64,000 nt of DNA from Methylophilus glucosoxydans (GTDB taxonomy: Bacteria; Pseudomonadota; Gammaproteobacteria; Burkholderiales; Methylophilaceae). Where the stretch lies: assembly GCF_042676145.1 (NCBI RefSeq), contig NZ_JBHTJW010000003.1, positions 340,078 to 404,077 on the forward strand. Reading direction: 5' to 3'. A program made the translations under genes and the position numbers. The notes beneath the pieces were generated by a model. The model was not told the DNA's origin, ran no database searches, and saw nothing but the letters and a program-made list of their open reading frames with translations. Below, piece after piece: positions 1-8,107 of this stretch; positions within the stretch are counted from its first letter, which is position 1; every line of letters starts with the position of its first letter.

Positions 1-1553
1 TTGTCGTGCATTTTGTTTTCATCTTGCAGATAACTGTCGTTATTGAGCGTACCAACCGCATCGCCATAGTAAATCAGCGGGATTCCGCCAAACGACAAAA
101 TCAGGTTATGCAACAAGACGATGGTTTTGATCGCATTTTCAATCGCCAGCGGATCCTGTGTTTGCAGGGCCATTTCCAGCCCGGCCAGTGAGGCCAGTGC
201 GCCAGAAATACGGGCATCGCCGGTTTTTTTGTTGACGCCAAAGGCAAAGCCGCGTGCATTCGATTCAGGGTAATGTCCGGTGTAATAATCGACCAAAAAG
301 CGGCGATGTGACACCGGTTCAAATCCGGCTTCGATAATGGCTTTATCACTAAAGCCCAGGCCAATATCATCATGGCAGCGCACATAATTGAGCCAGGTTG
401 CGCGGTCCAGTTTTTCCGGCAAGTCCTCCACGCCCTTGGTCAGTAATACGGTACGTTTGGTGGCGACTGCATCCCAAAGCAGTGCCATAAATGTGGCGTT
501 ATAGGCAATTTCACATTCCTTGGCGTTGATGGCATCTTCACCAAAGTATTTGATAATTTCTGTTGGCGAAACTATCGCTTCGGCAATAAAGATCACGCCG
601 GGGGCTGCAATCTGGCAACAATCCTTGAGCAATTGCAAAATCAGGTGGGCTTCGCGCTCGTTCTGGCAGCTGCTACCGATTTTTTTCCACAAAAACGCTA
701 CGGCATCCAGCCGTAGAATATCTACGCCCTTGTTTGCCCAAAACAGAATGATGTCCACCATCTCAATAAATACGGCAGGGTTGGTGTAGTTGAGGTCCCA
801 CTGGTAATGATTAAAGACCGTCATCACCCATTTGCCGGTGTCTGCGTTAAAGGTAAAACTGCCTGGGGCCTGTTCAGGAAACACTTCCGGCATGGCGCTT
901 TCAAATAAGTCAGGCATCGTGCGGTCAGGATACATGAAGTAATAATCCTGATAGGTCTGGTTGCCTTGTTTGGCTTGTTGCGCCCAGGCATGCTCATCTG
1001 AGGTATGGTTGACCACCACATCCAGCGTTAGCAGGATTCCGCACTGCTGCATGGCGGCAATCAACTGTTCCAAATCTTCCATCGTGCCATGGCGCGCATC
1101 CACTTTCCTGAAGTCGCGTACTGCATAGCCGCCATCATTCTCATGTGGGGGGCAGTCACAAATCGGCATGATATGGACGAGGTTGATGCCGAGATCTTGC
1201 ATATAGGGCAGCTTGTCACGCATATTGGCCAGGCTGCCCGCAAAGCCCTGGCTGTAGAGCGCCATACCCACCCACTTTTGCTGCATAAACCAGTCATGGT
1301 TTTTTTCGCGCTCCAGGTCTTTTGCACGCAAATGTGGCGCGCGCTGTGCATATTGTGTCGCCAGCACTTCCACCAGCCGCCCCAGTTGTGGCTTAAAGTC
1401 TTCGCGCTGACCATACAGATGCTGAAACAGCGAATAAATGGCGTAAAAGTTAGCGCCCAGCCGGGTATAAAAATAGTGCCAGTCTTTGCCAGCCGGTTGT
1501 TTGAACGAAGACAGAATCTCGTTCAACACCGCGTGGGAAATTTGTTCGTACAT
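1..1553 (-). CDS. ams: Amylosucrase (GH13), 3' end beyond window
   Basis: The reading frame is open from an ATG at 1553 to the left edge, giving about 517 residues without a stop, so the C-terminus is missing. Visible GH13 signatures are the nucleophile segment LRLDAVAF, the acid/base segment FIAEAIV, and RCHDDIG with the conserved His-Asp pair. These and the long helical N-terminus fit amylosucrase, which splits sucrose to build alpha-glucan and release fructose. The start is firm: an in-frame TGA lies two codons upstream and AAGGAC sits at normal spacing. It begins 29 bp after sps, so the two form an operon that makes and turns over sucrose, a compatible solute in methylotrophs. A trehalose synthase or sucrose hydrolase of the same family is the main alternative, but the sps linkage favours amylosucrase. 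Confidence 0.88.
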   Translation of the reverse strand, partial: MYEQISHAVLNEILSSFKQPAGKDWHYFYTRLGANFYAIYSLFQHLYGQREDFKPQLGRLVEVLATQYAQRAPHLRAKDLEREKNHDWFMQQKWVGMALYSQGFAGSLANMRDKLPYMQDLGINLVHIMPICDCPPHENDGGYAVRDFRKVDARHGTMEDLEQLIAAMQQCGILLTLDVVVNHTSDEHAWAQQAKQGNQTYQDYYFMYPDRTMPDLFESAMPEVFPEQAPGSFTFNADTGKWVMTVFNHYQWDLNYTNPAVFIEMVDIILFWANKGVDILRLDAVAFLWKKIGSSCQNEREAHLILQLLKDCCQIAAPGVIFIAEAIVSPTEIIKYFGEDAINAKECEIAYNATFMALLWDAVATKRTVLLTKGVEDLPEKLDRATWLNYVRCHDDIGLGFSDKAIIEAGFEPVSHRRFLVDYYTGHYPESNARGFAFGVNKKTGDARISGALASLAGLEMALQTQDPLAIENAIKTIVLLHNLILSFGGIPLIYYGDAVGTLNNDSYLQDENKMHD

Positions 1554-1582
1554 GTATCAAGGTCCTTGTTGATCTGATTATT

Positions 1583-3745
1583 TCAGGCTGTTGCGCTGCC
1601 GAATTTATAATGGCGCATGCCCTCCAGAATGCCGTGCGCATGCGTGGCCTCGGCAAAAAAGATCCGTGGCATGCCTTTTAAATGTGCCAGTTCTTCGCTA
1701 TGGTTACCCACTACGACGGCCATGGTGTCGCCCATCAGCATCTCAATATCATTGCCAGAGTCGCCTGCCACCAAGAAGTTGGCCAGTGGCAAATCCCATT
1801 TGTAAGACAAATAGCGAATGGCATGGCCTTTGGAAGCGCGAACCGGCAAGATATCCAGAAACTCACCGTGTGAATAAATGATTTGCGCGTGCAGCCCCTG
1901 CTTGCGCAGATGCTGGCGGATTTTTTTCACAGGCGGCATCTTGCTGGCATCCACCACATAAGAAATTTTGAATTCACGCTGGTTTTCAGCAGATTGCAGA
2001 CGTAGCCCAGGCAACTCCGCTAACGCTTTTAGCAAGTCATCACGTCGCCATAAATGGCGGATATGGTTAGCCCAGCCGATATCTGGCGTGCGGTTGAGCC
2101 CATAGTGAATTTCCGAGCCGACGGAGGTAATGAGCACATCCGGGATAGGAATATTGTTTTTACGCAATATCTCAATCGCACTCTCCAGCGGGCGCCCGGT
2201 GGCGATGCCAAAAATGTTATAGCCGACATTGGCCACCAGCCATTCCACCAGGTCCAGCTGCCCCTGTTGGTTGCCAAGCAAGGTGTTGTCTATGTCTGTG
2301 ATAAACGCATATTTTGCCAGCGGGATCGGTGACTTGCCTTGATGCAGCGCGGCCTGCTGCTTGCGCAGGTTTTTGCGTTGTTTTCTTAGCAGTTGGTGTA
2401 CCTCTCTGACATATTTGTTCACATGGCCCGCCCAGGTGTAATGGCGTTTGACATTTAAAACACCACTCTTGGACCATTTGTGCCAGCGTGCTTTATCCGT
2501 GAGAGCTGAGAGCAGGGCGGCAGCAATCGCATCGCTATCGAGCGTGTCTACCAGCAAGCCATGATGACAATTGGCCAGAATATCGCGCGGGCCGCCATCA
2601 TCTGGCGCAATCACCGGCAGGCCGCAAGCCGCGGCTTCGAGCAAGGTCAACCCAAAAGGCTCAGTAAAGGCGGCGTTGATAAATACGCCACGGCTTTTGG
2701 CCGCCATGCGGTACAGCTCTGGGATATCTTCTTGCGCATGACTTTTGGGAATCGCTACTTTGCCCCATAAGTCATAGGCATCAATATCCAGCAGCAATTC
2801 ATTCAACACCTGTGCCTGCGATTTTTCCAGGTCTCGAATGCGCTCTCGGCTACCGGCGACCAGCACCAGGTTAGCCTTCTTTTGCAGCGCCGGGTGGCTG
2901 CCATAAGCTGCTAGCAAGCCCTTGATGTTTTTGCGCACCTCGGGCCGGCAAATACACAAAATCATCGGCTTTTTCGGGTCATGCAAAAAGCGATGGATAC
3001 TTTGCTCCAGCGTTGCTGGCATTGCCCGGCGGCCTGGCGGCGAAAAGCGCGATGTGTCTGTGCCGGGCGAGATGACGCGGAAGCGCTGATGATCGGCTTG
3101 CGCATACATGCCATATTGCAGCTCAACCTCCTGGCGTGTGCTGGTCACGATCATCGAGGCATGCTGAATTAGCGCATCCTCCTCGGCAATGCGGCGCTCA
3201 AAATTAAACTGCTTTTCAATCTTGTCTGCCTTGCGGCCACTGGAAAGCAGCCGCGCCTGCTTGGGTTTGCCCAGTGAATGGCCAGTATGAATGAGCGGAA
3301 TGCCCAGCAGCATAGACAACTGGCGGCCCACATAGCCGGCGTCGGCATAGTGGGAATGGATCACATCTGGCAAGCGTCCTTGTTGACGTAAATAGTGTAG
3401 GCAACGGTCCACCATCTGATCCAGATGTGGCCATAACAACTCTTTGCGGATGTAGCGCTTGGGCCCGCATGGAAAGCGGATAATGCGCGCCTTATCGCTA
3501 AGTTTCTCTTCAGGCTGCGCATAATCGCTCGCCACCTGCGGGTCGTCGATCAACCGCGTCATCAGGTCGACCTTGCCGACTTGCGGATGCTCCGCCAACG
3601 CATTTGCCAAATCCAGTACATAAGTGCATTGCCCGCCGGTATCGGCATCCACGCCCAGCTCAAGTTGCTGGCCACGAATCAAACCATGTACGCTGATTAG
3701 CAGCACGTACAAGGATTCTGAGGGTTCTTTTTTATTCACACGCAT
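1583..3745 (-). CDS. sps: Sucrose-phosphate synthase with C-terminal HAD phosphatase-like domain
   Basis: A 720-residue protein. The N-terminal part (about 10-460) is a GT4 glycosyltransferase with DADTGGQ near 33-39, the HSHYADAG segment near 130, RPEVRKNIKG near 267 and the E-x7-E segment TEPFGLTLLE near 361-370. The C-terminal part (about 478-715) is a HAD domain with DIDNT at 484-488 and GDSGND at 661-666. This is the bacterial bifunctional-looking SPS layout: UDP- or ADP-glucose plus fructose-6-phosphate gives sucrose-6-phosphate, then sucrose. Both HAD aspartates are present, so the phosphatase may be active. I chose ATG 3745 because GGAGG lies 6 bases upstream; an in-frame start at 3775 has no such site. 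First gene of the sps-ams operon. Confidence 0.92.
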   Translation of the reverse strand: MRVNKKEPSESLYVLLISVHGLIRGQQLELGVDADTGGQCTYVLDLANALAEHPQVGKVDLMTRLIDDPQVASDYAQPEEKLSDKARIIRFPCGPKRYIRKELLWPHLDQMVDRCLHYLRQQGRLPDVIHSHYADAGYVGRQLSMLLGIPLIHTGHSLGKPKQARLLSSGRKADKIEKQFNFERRIAEEDALIQHASMIVTSTRQEVELQYGMYAQADHQRFRVISPGTDTSRFSPPGRRAMPATLEQSIHRFLHDPKKPMILCICRPEVRKNIKGLLAAYGSHPALQKKANLVLVAGSRERIRDLEKSQAQVLNELLLDIDAYDLWGKVAIPKSHAQEDIPELYRMAAKSRGVFINAAFTEPFGLTLLEAAACGLPVIAPDDGGPRDILANCHHGLLVDTLDSDAIAAALLSALTDKARWHKWSKSGVLNVKRHYTWAGHVNKYVREVHQLLRKQRKNLRKQQAALHQGKSPIPLAKYAFITDIDNTLLGNQQGQLDLVEWLVANVGYNIFGIATGRPLESAIEILRKNNIPIPDVLITSVGSEIHYGLNRTPDIGWANHIRHLWRRDDLLKALAELPGLRLQSAENQREFKISYVVDASKMPPVKKIRQHLRKQGLHAQIIYSHGEFLDILPVRASKGHAIRYLSYKWDLPLANFLVAGDSGNDIEMLMGDTMAVVVGNHSEELAHLKGMPRIFFAEATHAHGILEGMRHYKFGSATA

Positions 3746-4046
3746 GGCTACCTCCACTGGCTCACCACAAAGCAAGGCAATTGCACCTCAGGCCTGGCAA
3801 CTGCAATTGATCATGATGAAAAATGCTGCAGGACTTCACGTCCATTAGATTGAAAGATGCTGCTTGCATCCATGTTTTCCGCAAAGGAAATAAGCGGGAT
3901 ATCAGGCCTGTAATACCCCTATTTCAACTACAGGCTATTAAATTGACATCAATTTAAAATAAAAAGTTTCAACTTTTAACAAGATTGCAGGCAATAAAAA
4001 AGCCCTGACCAACAGGGCAGGGCTGATTTTTTGCATGAGTTAGAGG
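3746..4046. other. Intergenic region: sps upstream region and shared terminator
   Basis: No gene seen. It holds the upstream region of sps (reading leftward), a perfect 7+2+7 inverted repeat AAAAGTTtcAACTTTT at 3962-3977 of unknown role, and the terminator at 4001-4024. Confidence 0.5.
4001..4024 (-). terminator. Rho-independent terminator
   Basis: Seven-bp stem AGCCCTG/CAGGGCT with a 10-nt loop. On the minus strand the stem is followed by TTTTTTATT, so it ends the flavin reductase transcript. On the plus strand a T-run also follows, so it may work both ways. Confidence 0.85.
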
Positions 4047-4595
4047 CTAGTAGGCTTGACCGGTAGCAAAGAATACGCCACCCGCAATATGGTGGATGGT
4101 GCGTAACTCGTCATGCCCCTCAAAATGCCATTGGCCATCACTAAATACACGCGCATCGGCATGCGCCGCGATCACTTCAGCAATAAACAAGTCGTAAGTG
4201 TTCTGGTTATGCGGCTCGGGGATGATTTTGCACTCCAGCCACGCCACGCAATCTTTCACCAGCGGCGCGCTGATTTCCTGTGCAGCCAAGGTCTCAATGC
4301 CGTATTCGGCAAACTTGTCGCTGCCTGGCAAATCACGGCCGCTGATACTCCCCACCTTTTTCACCATCTCGATTTGCTGCACGCAAGGCAGGTTAATCGC
4401 AAACGTGCCTTCCGCTTCCATCAGTTCACGCGTGTAGGTTTTGCTGTCTATCACGACGGTGACTTTGGGTGGATTAAAGTCTAAAGCGCAGACCCAAGCG
4501 GCGGCCATGATATTACTTTTACCATCATGCGCAGAAGTAATAATAACTGTTGGGCCGTGATTGAGGAGGCGAGTTACGTGTTTAATATCTAACAA
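4047..4595 (-). CDS. Flavin reductase-like domain protein
   Basis: A 182-residue protein with the flavin reductase-like fold: GPTVIITSAHDGKSN at the start, then AAAWVCALDFNPPKVTVV, FAINLP, and SGRDLPGSDKFAEYG. Such proteins bind FMN and reduce flavin or a small substrate with NAD(P)H; the substrate cannot be read from sequence. The start is doubtful. The frame begins at TTG 4595, one base after the AlkB-like stop, with no good ribosome-binding site, and is closed upstream by a stop at 4625. The N-terminus looks about as short as the family allows, so the original start may have been lost when the neighbouring AT-rich island arrived. Translation may now be coupled to the AlkB-like gene. Confidence 0.8.
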   Translation of the reverse strand: MLDIKHVTRLLNHGPTVIITSAHDGKSNIMAAAWVCALDFNPPKVTVVIDSKTYTRELMEAEGTFAINLPCVQQIEMVKKVGSISGRDLPGSDKFAEYGIETLAAQEISAPLVKDCVAWLECKIIPEPHNQNTYDLFIAEVIAAHADARVFSDGQWHFEGHDELRTIHHIAGGVFFATGQAY

Positions 4596-4596
4596 T

Positions 4597-5205
4597 CTAC
4601 AATATGTACCTAAAAGTTAAATTCACACGAGCCCCCAGTTTAAGGGGCTCTTTGGGGATTCCGTGGATCCAATTTTTTTGTATATCTCCATCCATCACAA
4701 TTAGGCTTTCATCGGTAAGATAAATTTTCATTGGAGCAATAGATTTATTTTTTTTATGTTTAAAAATAAAGGTTCTTGTTTCGCCTAAACTTAGAGATGC
4801 AATAGAGGGATTTTCACCTAGTTCGGGTTCATCATCACTGTGAAAACCTAAGCTATCTAATCCACTTCTGTAATAATTTAATAAGACGCTATTGAAATTC
4901 TTTTTACACACTTCTTCTATTTTTTTCTTGATACTTAATAAAAGAGGCGTCCATGCAAGAGGTTCGAATTTGTTGCCAGAGTATGTATAGTTTTTACCTT
5001 TGTCTCCATACCAGGCGATTAATCTAGGTTGTATAAATGTTTTCCCCCATACTGTTATTTTTTCTTCGCGCCATGGGGTTTCTAGAATTAACCTGGATAA
5101 TAAGTCTTCGTTAGAGCAGTCGAATTTTAAAGACTGCAACGAGTAGAGATCACCATCTGACATAGGTATTTTGATTAGTTCAGATGGTGATTCAAATAAG
5201 TCCAT
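4597..5205 (-). CDS. AlkB-like Fe(II)/2-oxoglutarate dioxygenase
   Basis: A 202-residue protein with the full AlkB metal and cosubstrate set: H122-x-D124 in FHSDDEPELG, H181 in NWIHGIP, and R193/R199 in RVNLTFR. NYYRSG at 110-115 and PRLIAWYG near 60 are also typical. HSDDEPELG followed by IASLSLGETRTF resembles the ALKBH2/ALKBH3 branch, which oxidatively removes 1-methyladenine and 3-methylcytosine from DNA or RNA. The gene starts 5 bases after the methyltransferase-like gene stops, so the two are probably translated together. Both are much richer in A+T than glnS and the flavin reductase on either side, which suggests transfer. The true substrate (DNA repair, RNA or a modified base) is unknown. 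Confidence 0.9.
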   Translation of the reverse strand: MDLFESPSELIKIPMSDGDLYSLQSLKFDCSNEDLLSRLILETPWREEKITVWGKTFIQPRLIAWYGDKGKNYTYSGNKFEPLAWTPLLLSIKKKIEEVCKKNFNSVLLNYYRSGLDSLGFHSDDEPELGENPSIASLSLGETRTFIFKHKKNKSIAPMKIYLTDESLIVMDGDIQKNWIHGIPKEPLKLGARVNLTFRYIL

Positions 5206-5210
5206 AAACG

Positions 5211-6104
5211 TTATTGTTCTTTAATGAGAAGTCTAAAAGAAATCTGACTTCTTAATTTTGGTTTATTGGGGAATTTTGTTAAATACTCTCCAAAAACACT
5301 TAATTGTTCATTTGAACTAGGGGTGACAGTTGCATCGGCGCTTGAGATAACCTTCATACCTTTCTCAGACCACTTATTATCAAAGTAAGTTGTGAAATCT
5401 GTATGTGCATTATCAATAAAGATAAAGGCTGAGCCTGTTTTGGATTTTGTGAAAATGGTATCCCAGAAATTTTCTAAATCTTCTTTATCCAATCTGGATA
5501 CTTCGGAAACGAAATAGCTCAACGTAAAGATGTCAGAATCAAGGAACTTTTTTTGATATTGCCAAGATGTTGAGTCAGTAACGTCCAATGGTTGGAAGTT
5601 CGTATTTAAAATGATTTCTTTTAGAGAAGTTTTGTTATCTATTTCAGTCCATGAGTCAGCCCATGCTTGCTCTTTATCACAAAGGTAACATGTTACGCGG
5701 CTTACCTTTTGTTTATCTAAGCTGAGAAGGTATTTTAATAAACCAACAATATCACTCCCTGGCCCTCCACCGATGCAAGAAATTTTCAATATATCTTTAA
5801 GAAAAATACTTTTTATCGGCTCAAATTTGTCAGGATTTTTTAATTCAAGATTTTCTAGCAATTGGAAAATATAGTCAGCATGAGATGCGACGTATTTATA
5901 AACGTAAGCAAACCGTGTTGCAGGCTTTTTGTAATTTATGCCAGGAGAGTTTTTGTCAGTAAGTTTCTTATAATTATCAGCTAAATATTCAATCTGTTCT
6001 TTAATTTCCTTGTCAGTCGCTGACTCATCACCAGAATGTTCATTTTTTGTTTCTTTGTATAGATCATCCAAAACTAGTTTTACTAATTCAAAGATTGTTT
6101 TCAT
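5211..6104 (-). CDS. Putative SAM-dependent methyltransferase-like protein, family not recognised
   Basis: A 297-residue protein. After a charged helical N-terminus (1-60) and an aromatic helix (RFAYVYKYVASHADYIF, 64-80) comes a Rossmann-like core: glycine loop IGGGPGSD at 111-118, an acidic strand end CDKEQAW at 142-148, DVTD at 174-177, LSYFVSEV at 195-202 and FIFIDNAH at 227-234. That order fits a class I SAM-binding fold, and the glycine loop is the clearest sign. I cannot name the substrate or family. It has a good ribosome-binding site (AAAGGGG) and lies 50 bp after glnS with no terminator seen between them, so some read-through from glnS is likely. AT-rich, like its AlkB-like partner. 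Confidence 0.65.
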   Translation of the reverse strand: MKTIFELVKLVLDDLYKETKNEHSGDESATDKEIKEQIEYLADNYKKLTDKNSPGINYKKPATRFAYVYKYVASHADYIFQLLENLELKNPDKFEPIKSIFLKDILKISCIGGGPGSDIVGLLKYLLSLDKQKVSRVTCYLCDKEQAWADSWTEIDNKTSLKEIILNTNFQPLDVTDSTSWQYQKKFLDSDIFTLSYFVSEVSRLDKEDLENFWDTIFTKSKTGSAFIFIDNAHTDFTTYFDNKWSEKGMKVISSADATVTPSSNEQLSVFGEYLTKFPNKPKLRSQISFRLLIKEQ

Positions 6105-6154
6105 TTGGATACCCCTTTATTGTTTTTAATTTTTTGATTTCGAATCAATCAAGA

Positions 6155-7936
6155 CTACTTCTGCCAGTTATCCTTCAATGTCACCGTCCTATTAAACACC
6201 GGCTTACCAGCCACACTGTCTTTTCTGTCGGCGACAAAATACCCGTGACGCTCAAACTGGTAACTATCACCTGGTTGTGCCTCTTGTGCGCTTTGTTCCA
6301 GTTGGGCAGTGATCACTTTGACAGAATTCGGGTTAATGTCTTCTAAAAAGTCTTTATCGCCGCTACCTGGATGTGGGTCTTTAAACAGTCTATCGTACAG
6401 GCGGATTTCAGTAGTGTAAGCGTGATTGGCGCTGACCCAGTGGATATTGCCTTTGACCTTGACGCTATCCGCACCTGGCGTGCCTGACTTGGTGTCTGGC
6501 AGGTATTCGCAATGCACGGTGGTGACGTTGCCAGCCGCATCTTTTTCGCAGCTGAGGCATTTGACCACGTAGCCATAGCGCAAGCGCACCATATTGCCGG
6601 GGAACAGGCGGAAGTAGCCTTTGGAAGGTTCTTCCATAAAGTCTTCGCGCTCAATCCATAACTCTTTGGAGAGTTTGACCACGCGTTTGCCTAAGTCTGG
6701 TTTTTGCGGGTGGTTAGGGGCGTAGCAGTCTTCGTCTTGGCCTTCTGGGTAGTTATCAATCACCAGTTTGATCGGGTCGAGCACGCCAATTTTGCGTGGG
6801 GCAGATTCGTTGAGAACTTCGCGCATGCAGTCTTCGAGGATGCTGTACTCTATCCATGAGTCGGCTTTAGACACGCCGATGCGGTCAGTGAACAGTTTGA
6901 AGCCTTCAGGGGCATAGCCACGGCGACGCGCGCCTGCCAGTGTCGGCAAGCGAGGGTCGTCCCAGCCAGTGACGTGTTTTTCTTCGACCAGTTGAATCAG
7001 CTTGCGTTTAGAGAGCACCACATAGGTCAGGTTGAGGCGTGCAAATTCATACTGGTAAGGTACCGGTTTGTTAATCATCCCGGCATCAGCCAGATTGTCC
7101 ATCAGCCAATCGTAGAAAGGGCGCTGGTCTTCAAATTCTAGCGTACAGATGGAGTGGGTGATGGTTTCCAGTGCATCTTCAATCGGATGCGCGAAGGTGT
7201 ACATAGGATAGATGCACCATTTGTCACCGGTGTTGTGGTGGTGGGCGCGGCGGATACGGTAAATCGCGGGGTCACGCATATTGATGTTGGGCGAGGCCAT
7301 GTCAATTTTGGCGCGCAATACCATGCTGCCATCGGCGTGTTTACCATCGCGCATTTCTCTGAAGATGCGCAGATTTTCTTCTATGCTGCGGTCGCGGAAT
7401 GGCGAGTTTTTACCTGGTTCGGTCAGCGTGCCGCGGTTGATGCGCATTTCATCGGCGCTTTGCGCATCGACATAGGCTTGTCCGCGTTGAATCAAGGCTT
7501 CGGCAGCGGCATACATAAAGTCAAAATAATCGCTGGCAAAGTAGAGATTGTCTTCTTTGCTGCCATCCGGGCGCGTATTGTCCCAGTCAAAGCCCAGCCA
7601 CCGCACCATCTCAGTGATGCTATCTACATATTCCTGGCTTTCTTTTTCTGGGTTGGTGTCATCAAAACGCATATGACAGATGCCGCCATAATCACGCGCT
7701 AACCCAAAGTTGAGAAACACCGACTTGGCATGACCGATGTGCAAATAGCCATTCGGCTCGGGCGGAAAACGGGTGCGAATTTTAGCAAAATCGGTTTGTC
7801 CGCTGGCGTGATGCATGGCATCGCCTGGCGTACCAGCCCATTTCTTTTCGGCATATTTTTCTTCGGTAAGGTCTCTATCAACAATAGCACGGATAAAATT
7901 GGAGGCGGCGGGGATGGGTTCTTTTTCTGTCGACAT
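6155..7936 (-). CDS. glnS: Glutaminyl-tRNA synthetase
   Basis: A 593-residue class I synthetase that charges tRNA-Gln. Signature elements are PPEPNGYLHIGHAKS (HIGH motif) near residue 58, MRFDDTNPEKE, the VLSKRKL (KMSKS-like) loop, and GWDDPRLPTLAGARRRG. The C-terminal anticodon-binding beta-barrel is complete. Length is slightly above the enterobacterial enzyme owing to a short N-terminal extension. ATG 7936 is supported by the family N-terminus; the ribosome-binding site is weak. Divergent from birA. Confidence 0.97.
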   Translation of the reverse strand: MSTEKEPIPAASNFIRAIVDRDLTEEKYAEKKWAGTPGDAMHHASGQTDFAKIRTRFPPEPNGYLHIGHAKSVFLNFGLARDYGGICHMRFDDTNPEKESQEYVDSITEMVRWLGFDWDNTRPDGSKEDNLYFASDYFDFMYAAAEALIQRGQAYVDAQSADEMRINRGTLTEPGKNSPFRDRSIEENLRIFREMRDGKHADGSMVLRAKIDMASPNINMRDPAIYRIRRAHHHNTGDKWCIYPMYTFAHPIEDALETITHSICTLEFEDQRPFYDWLMDNLADAGMINKPVPYQYEFARLNLTYVVLSKRKLIQLVEEKHVTGWDDPRLPTLAGARRRGYAPEGFKLFTDRIGVSKADSWIEYSILEDCMREVLNESAPRKIGVLDPIKLVIDNYPEGQDEDCYAPNHPQKPDLGKRVVKLSKELWIEREDFMEEPSKGYFRLFPGNMVRLRYGYVVKCLSCEKDAAGNVTTVHCEYLPDTKSGTPGADSVKVKGNIHWVSANHAYTTEIRLYDRLFKDPHPGSGDKDFLEDINPNSVKVITAQLEQSAQEAQPGDSYQFERHGYFVADRKDSVAGKPVFNRTVTLKDNWQK

Positions 7937-8065
7937 GGCGGTTCTTGAAGTTGCTAAAGTGTGCTTATTTTACACGGTTAGCGACCTGACCCAAAACGCT
8001 TAATACAGGGCGTTTCGGGCTTTTATCGCCCGGCCTGACAGGGCGGGTATGCTACACTGCGGGCT

Positions 8066-8107
8066 ATGAATATACGCATGATTATCGCCACTCACCAGTT
8101 GTTATGA
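8066..8107 (+). CDS. Possible 13-residue leader peptide overlapping birA
   Basis: A short frame (ATG at 8066) encodes MNIRMIIATHQLL and stops in an ATGA overlap with the birA start. birA itself has no clear ribosome-binding site, so translation could be coupled through this frame. An extended -10-like TGCTACACT sits at 8050-8058. There is no other evidence that the peptide is made. Confidence 0.25.
   Translation: MNIRMIIATHQLL

Noticed and set aside
4972..4985. tRNA T-loop-like GGTTCGAATT
   Set aside because: It lies inside the AlkB-like gene with no cloverleaf around it.
6124..6152. Possible glnS terminator
   Set aside because: The TTGATT/AATCAA arms are short and no T-run follows on the minus strand, so read-through into the island is more likely.
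8035..8058. -35/-10 pair for birA
   Set aside because: CTGACA and TACACT are only 12 bases apart, too close for a normal promoter; only the extended -10-like sequence is mentioned.
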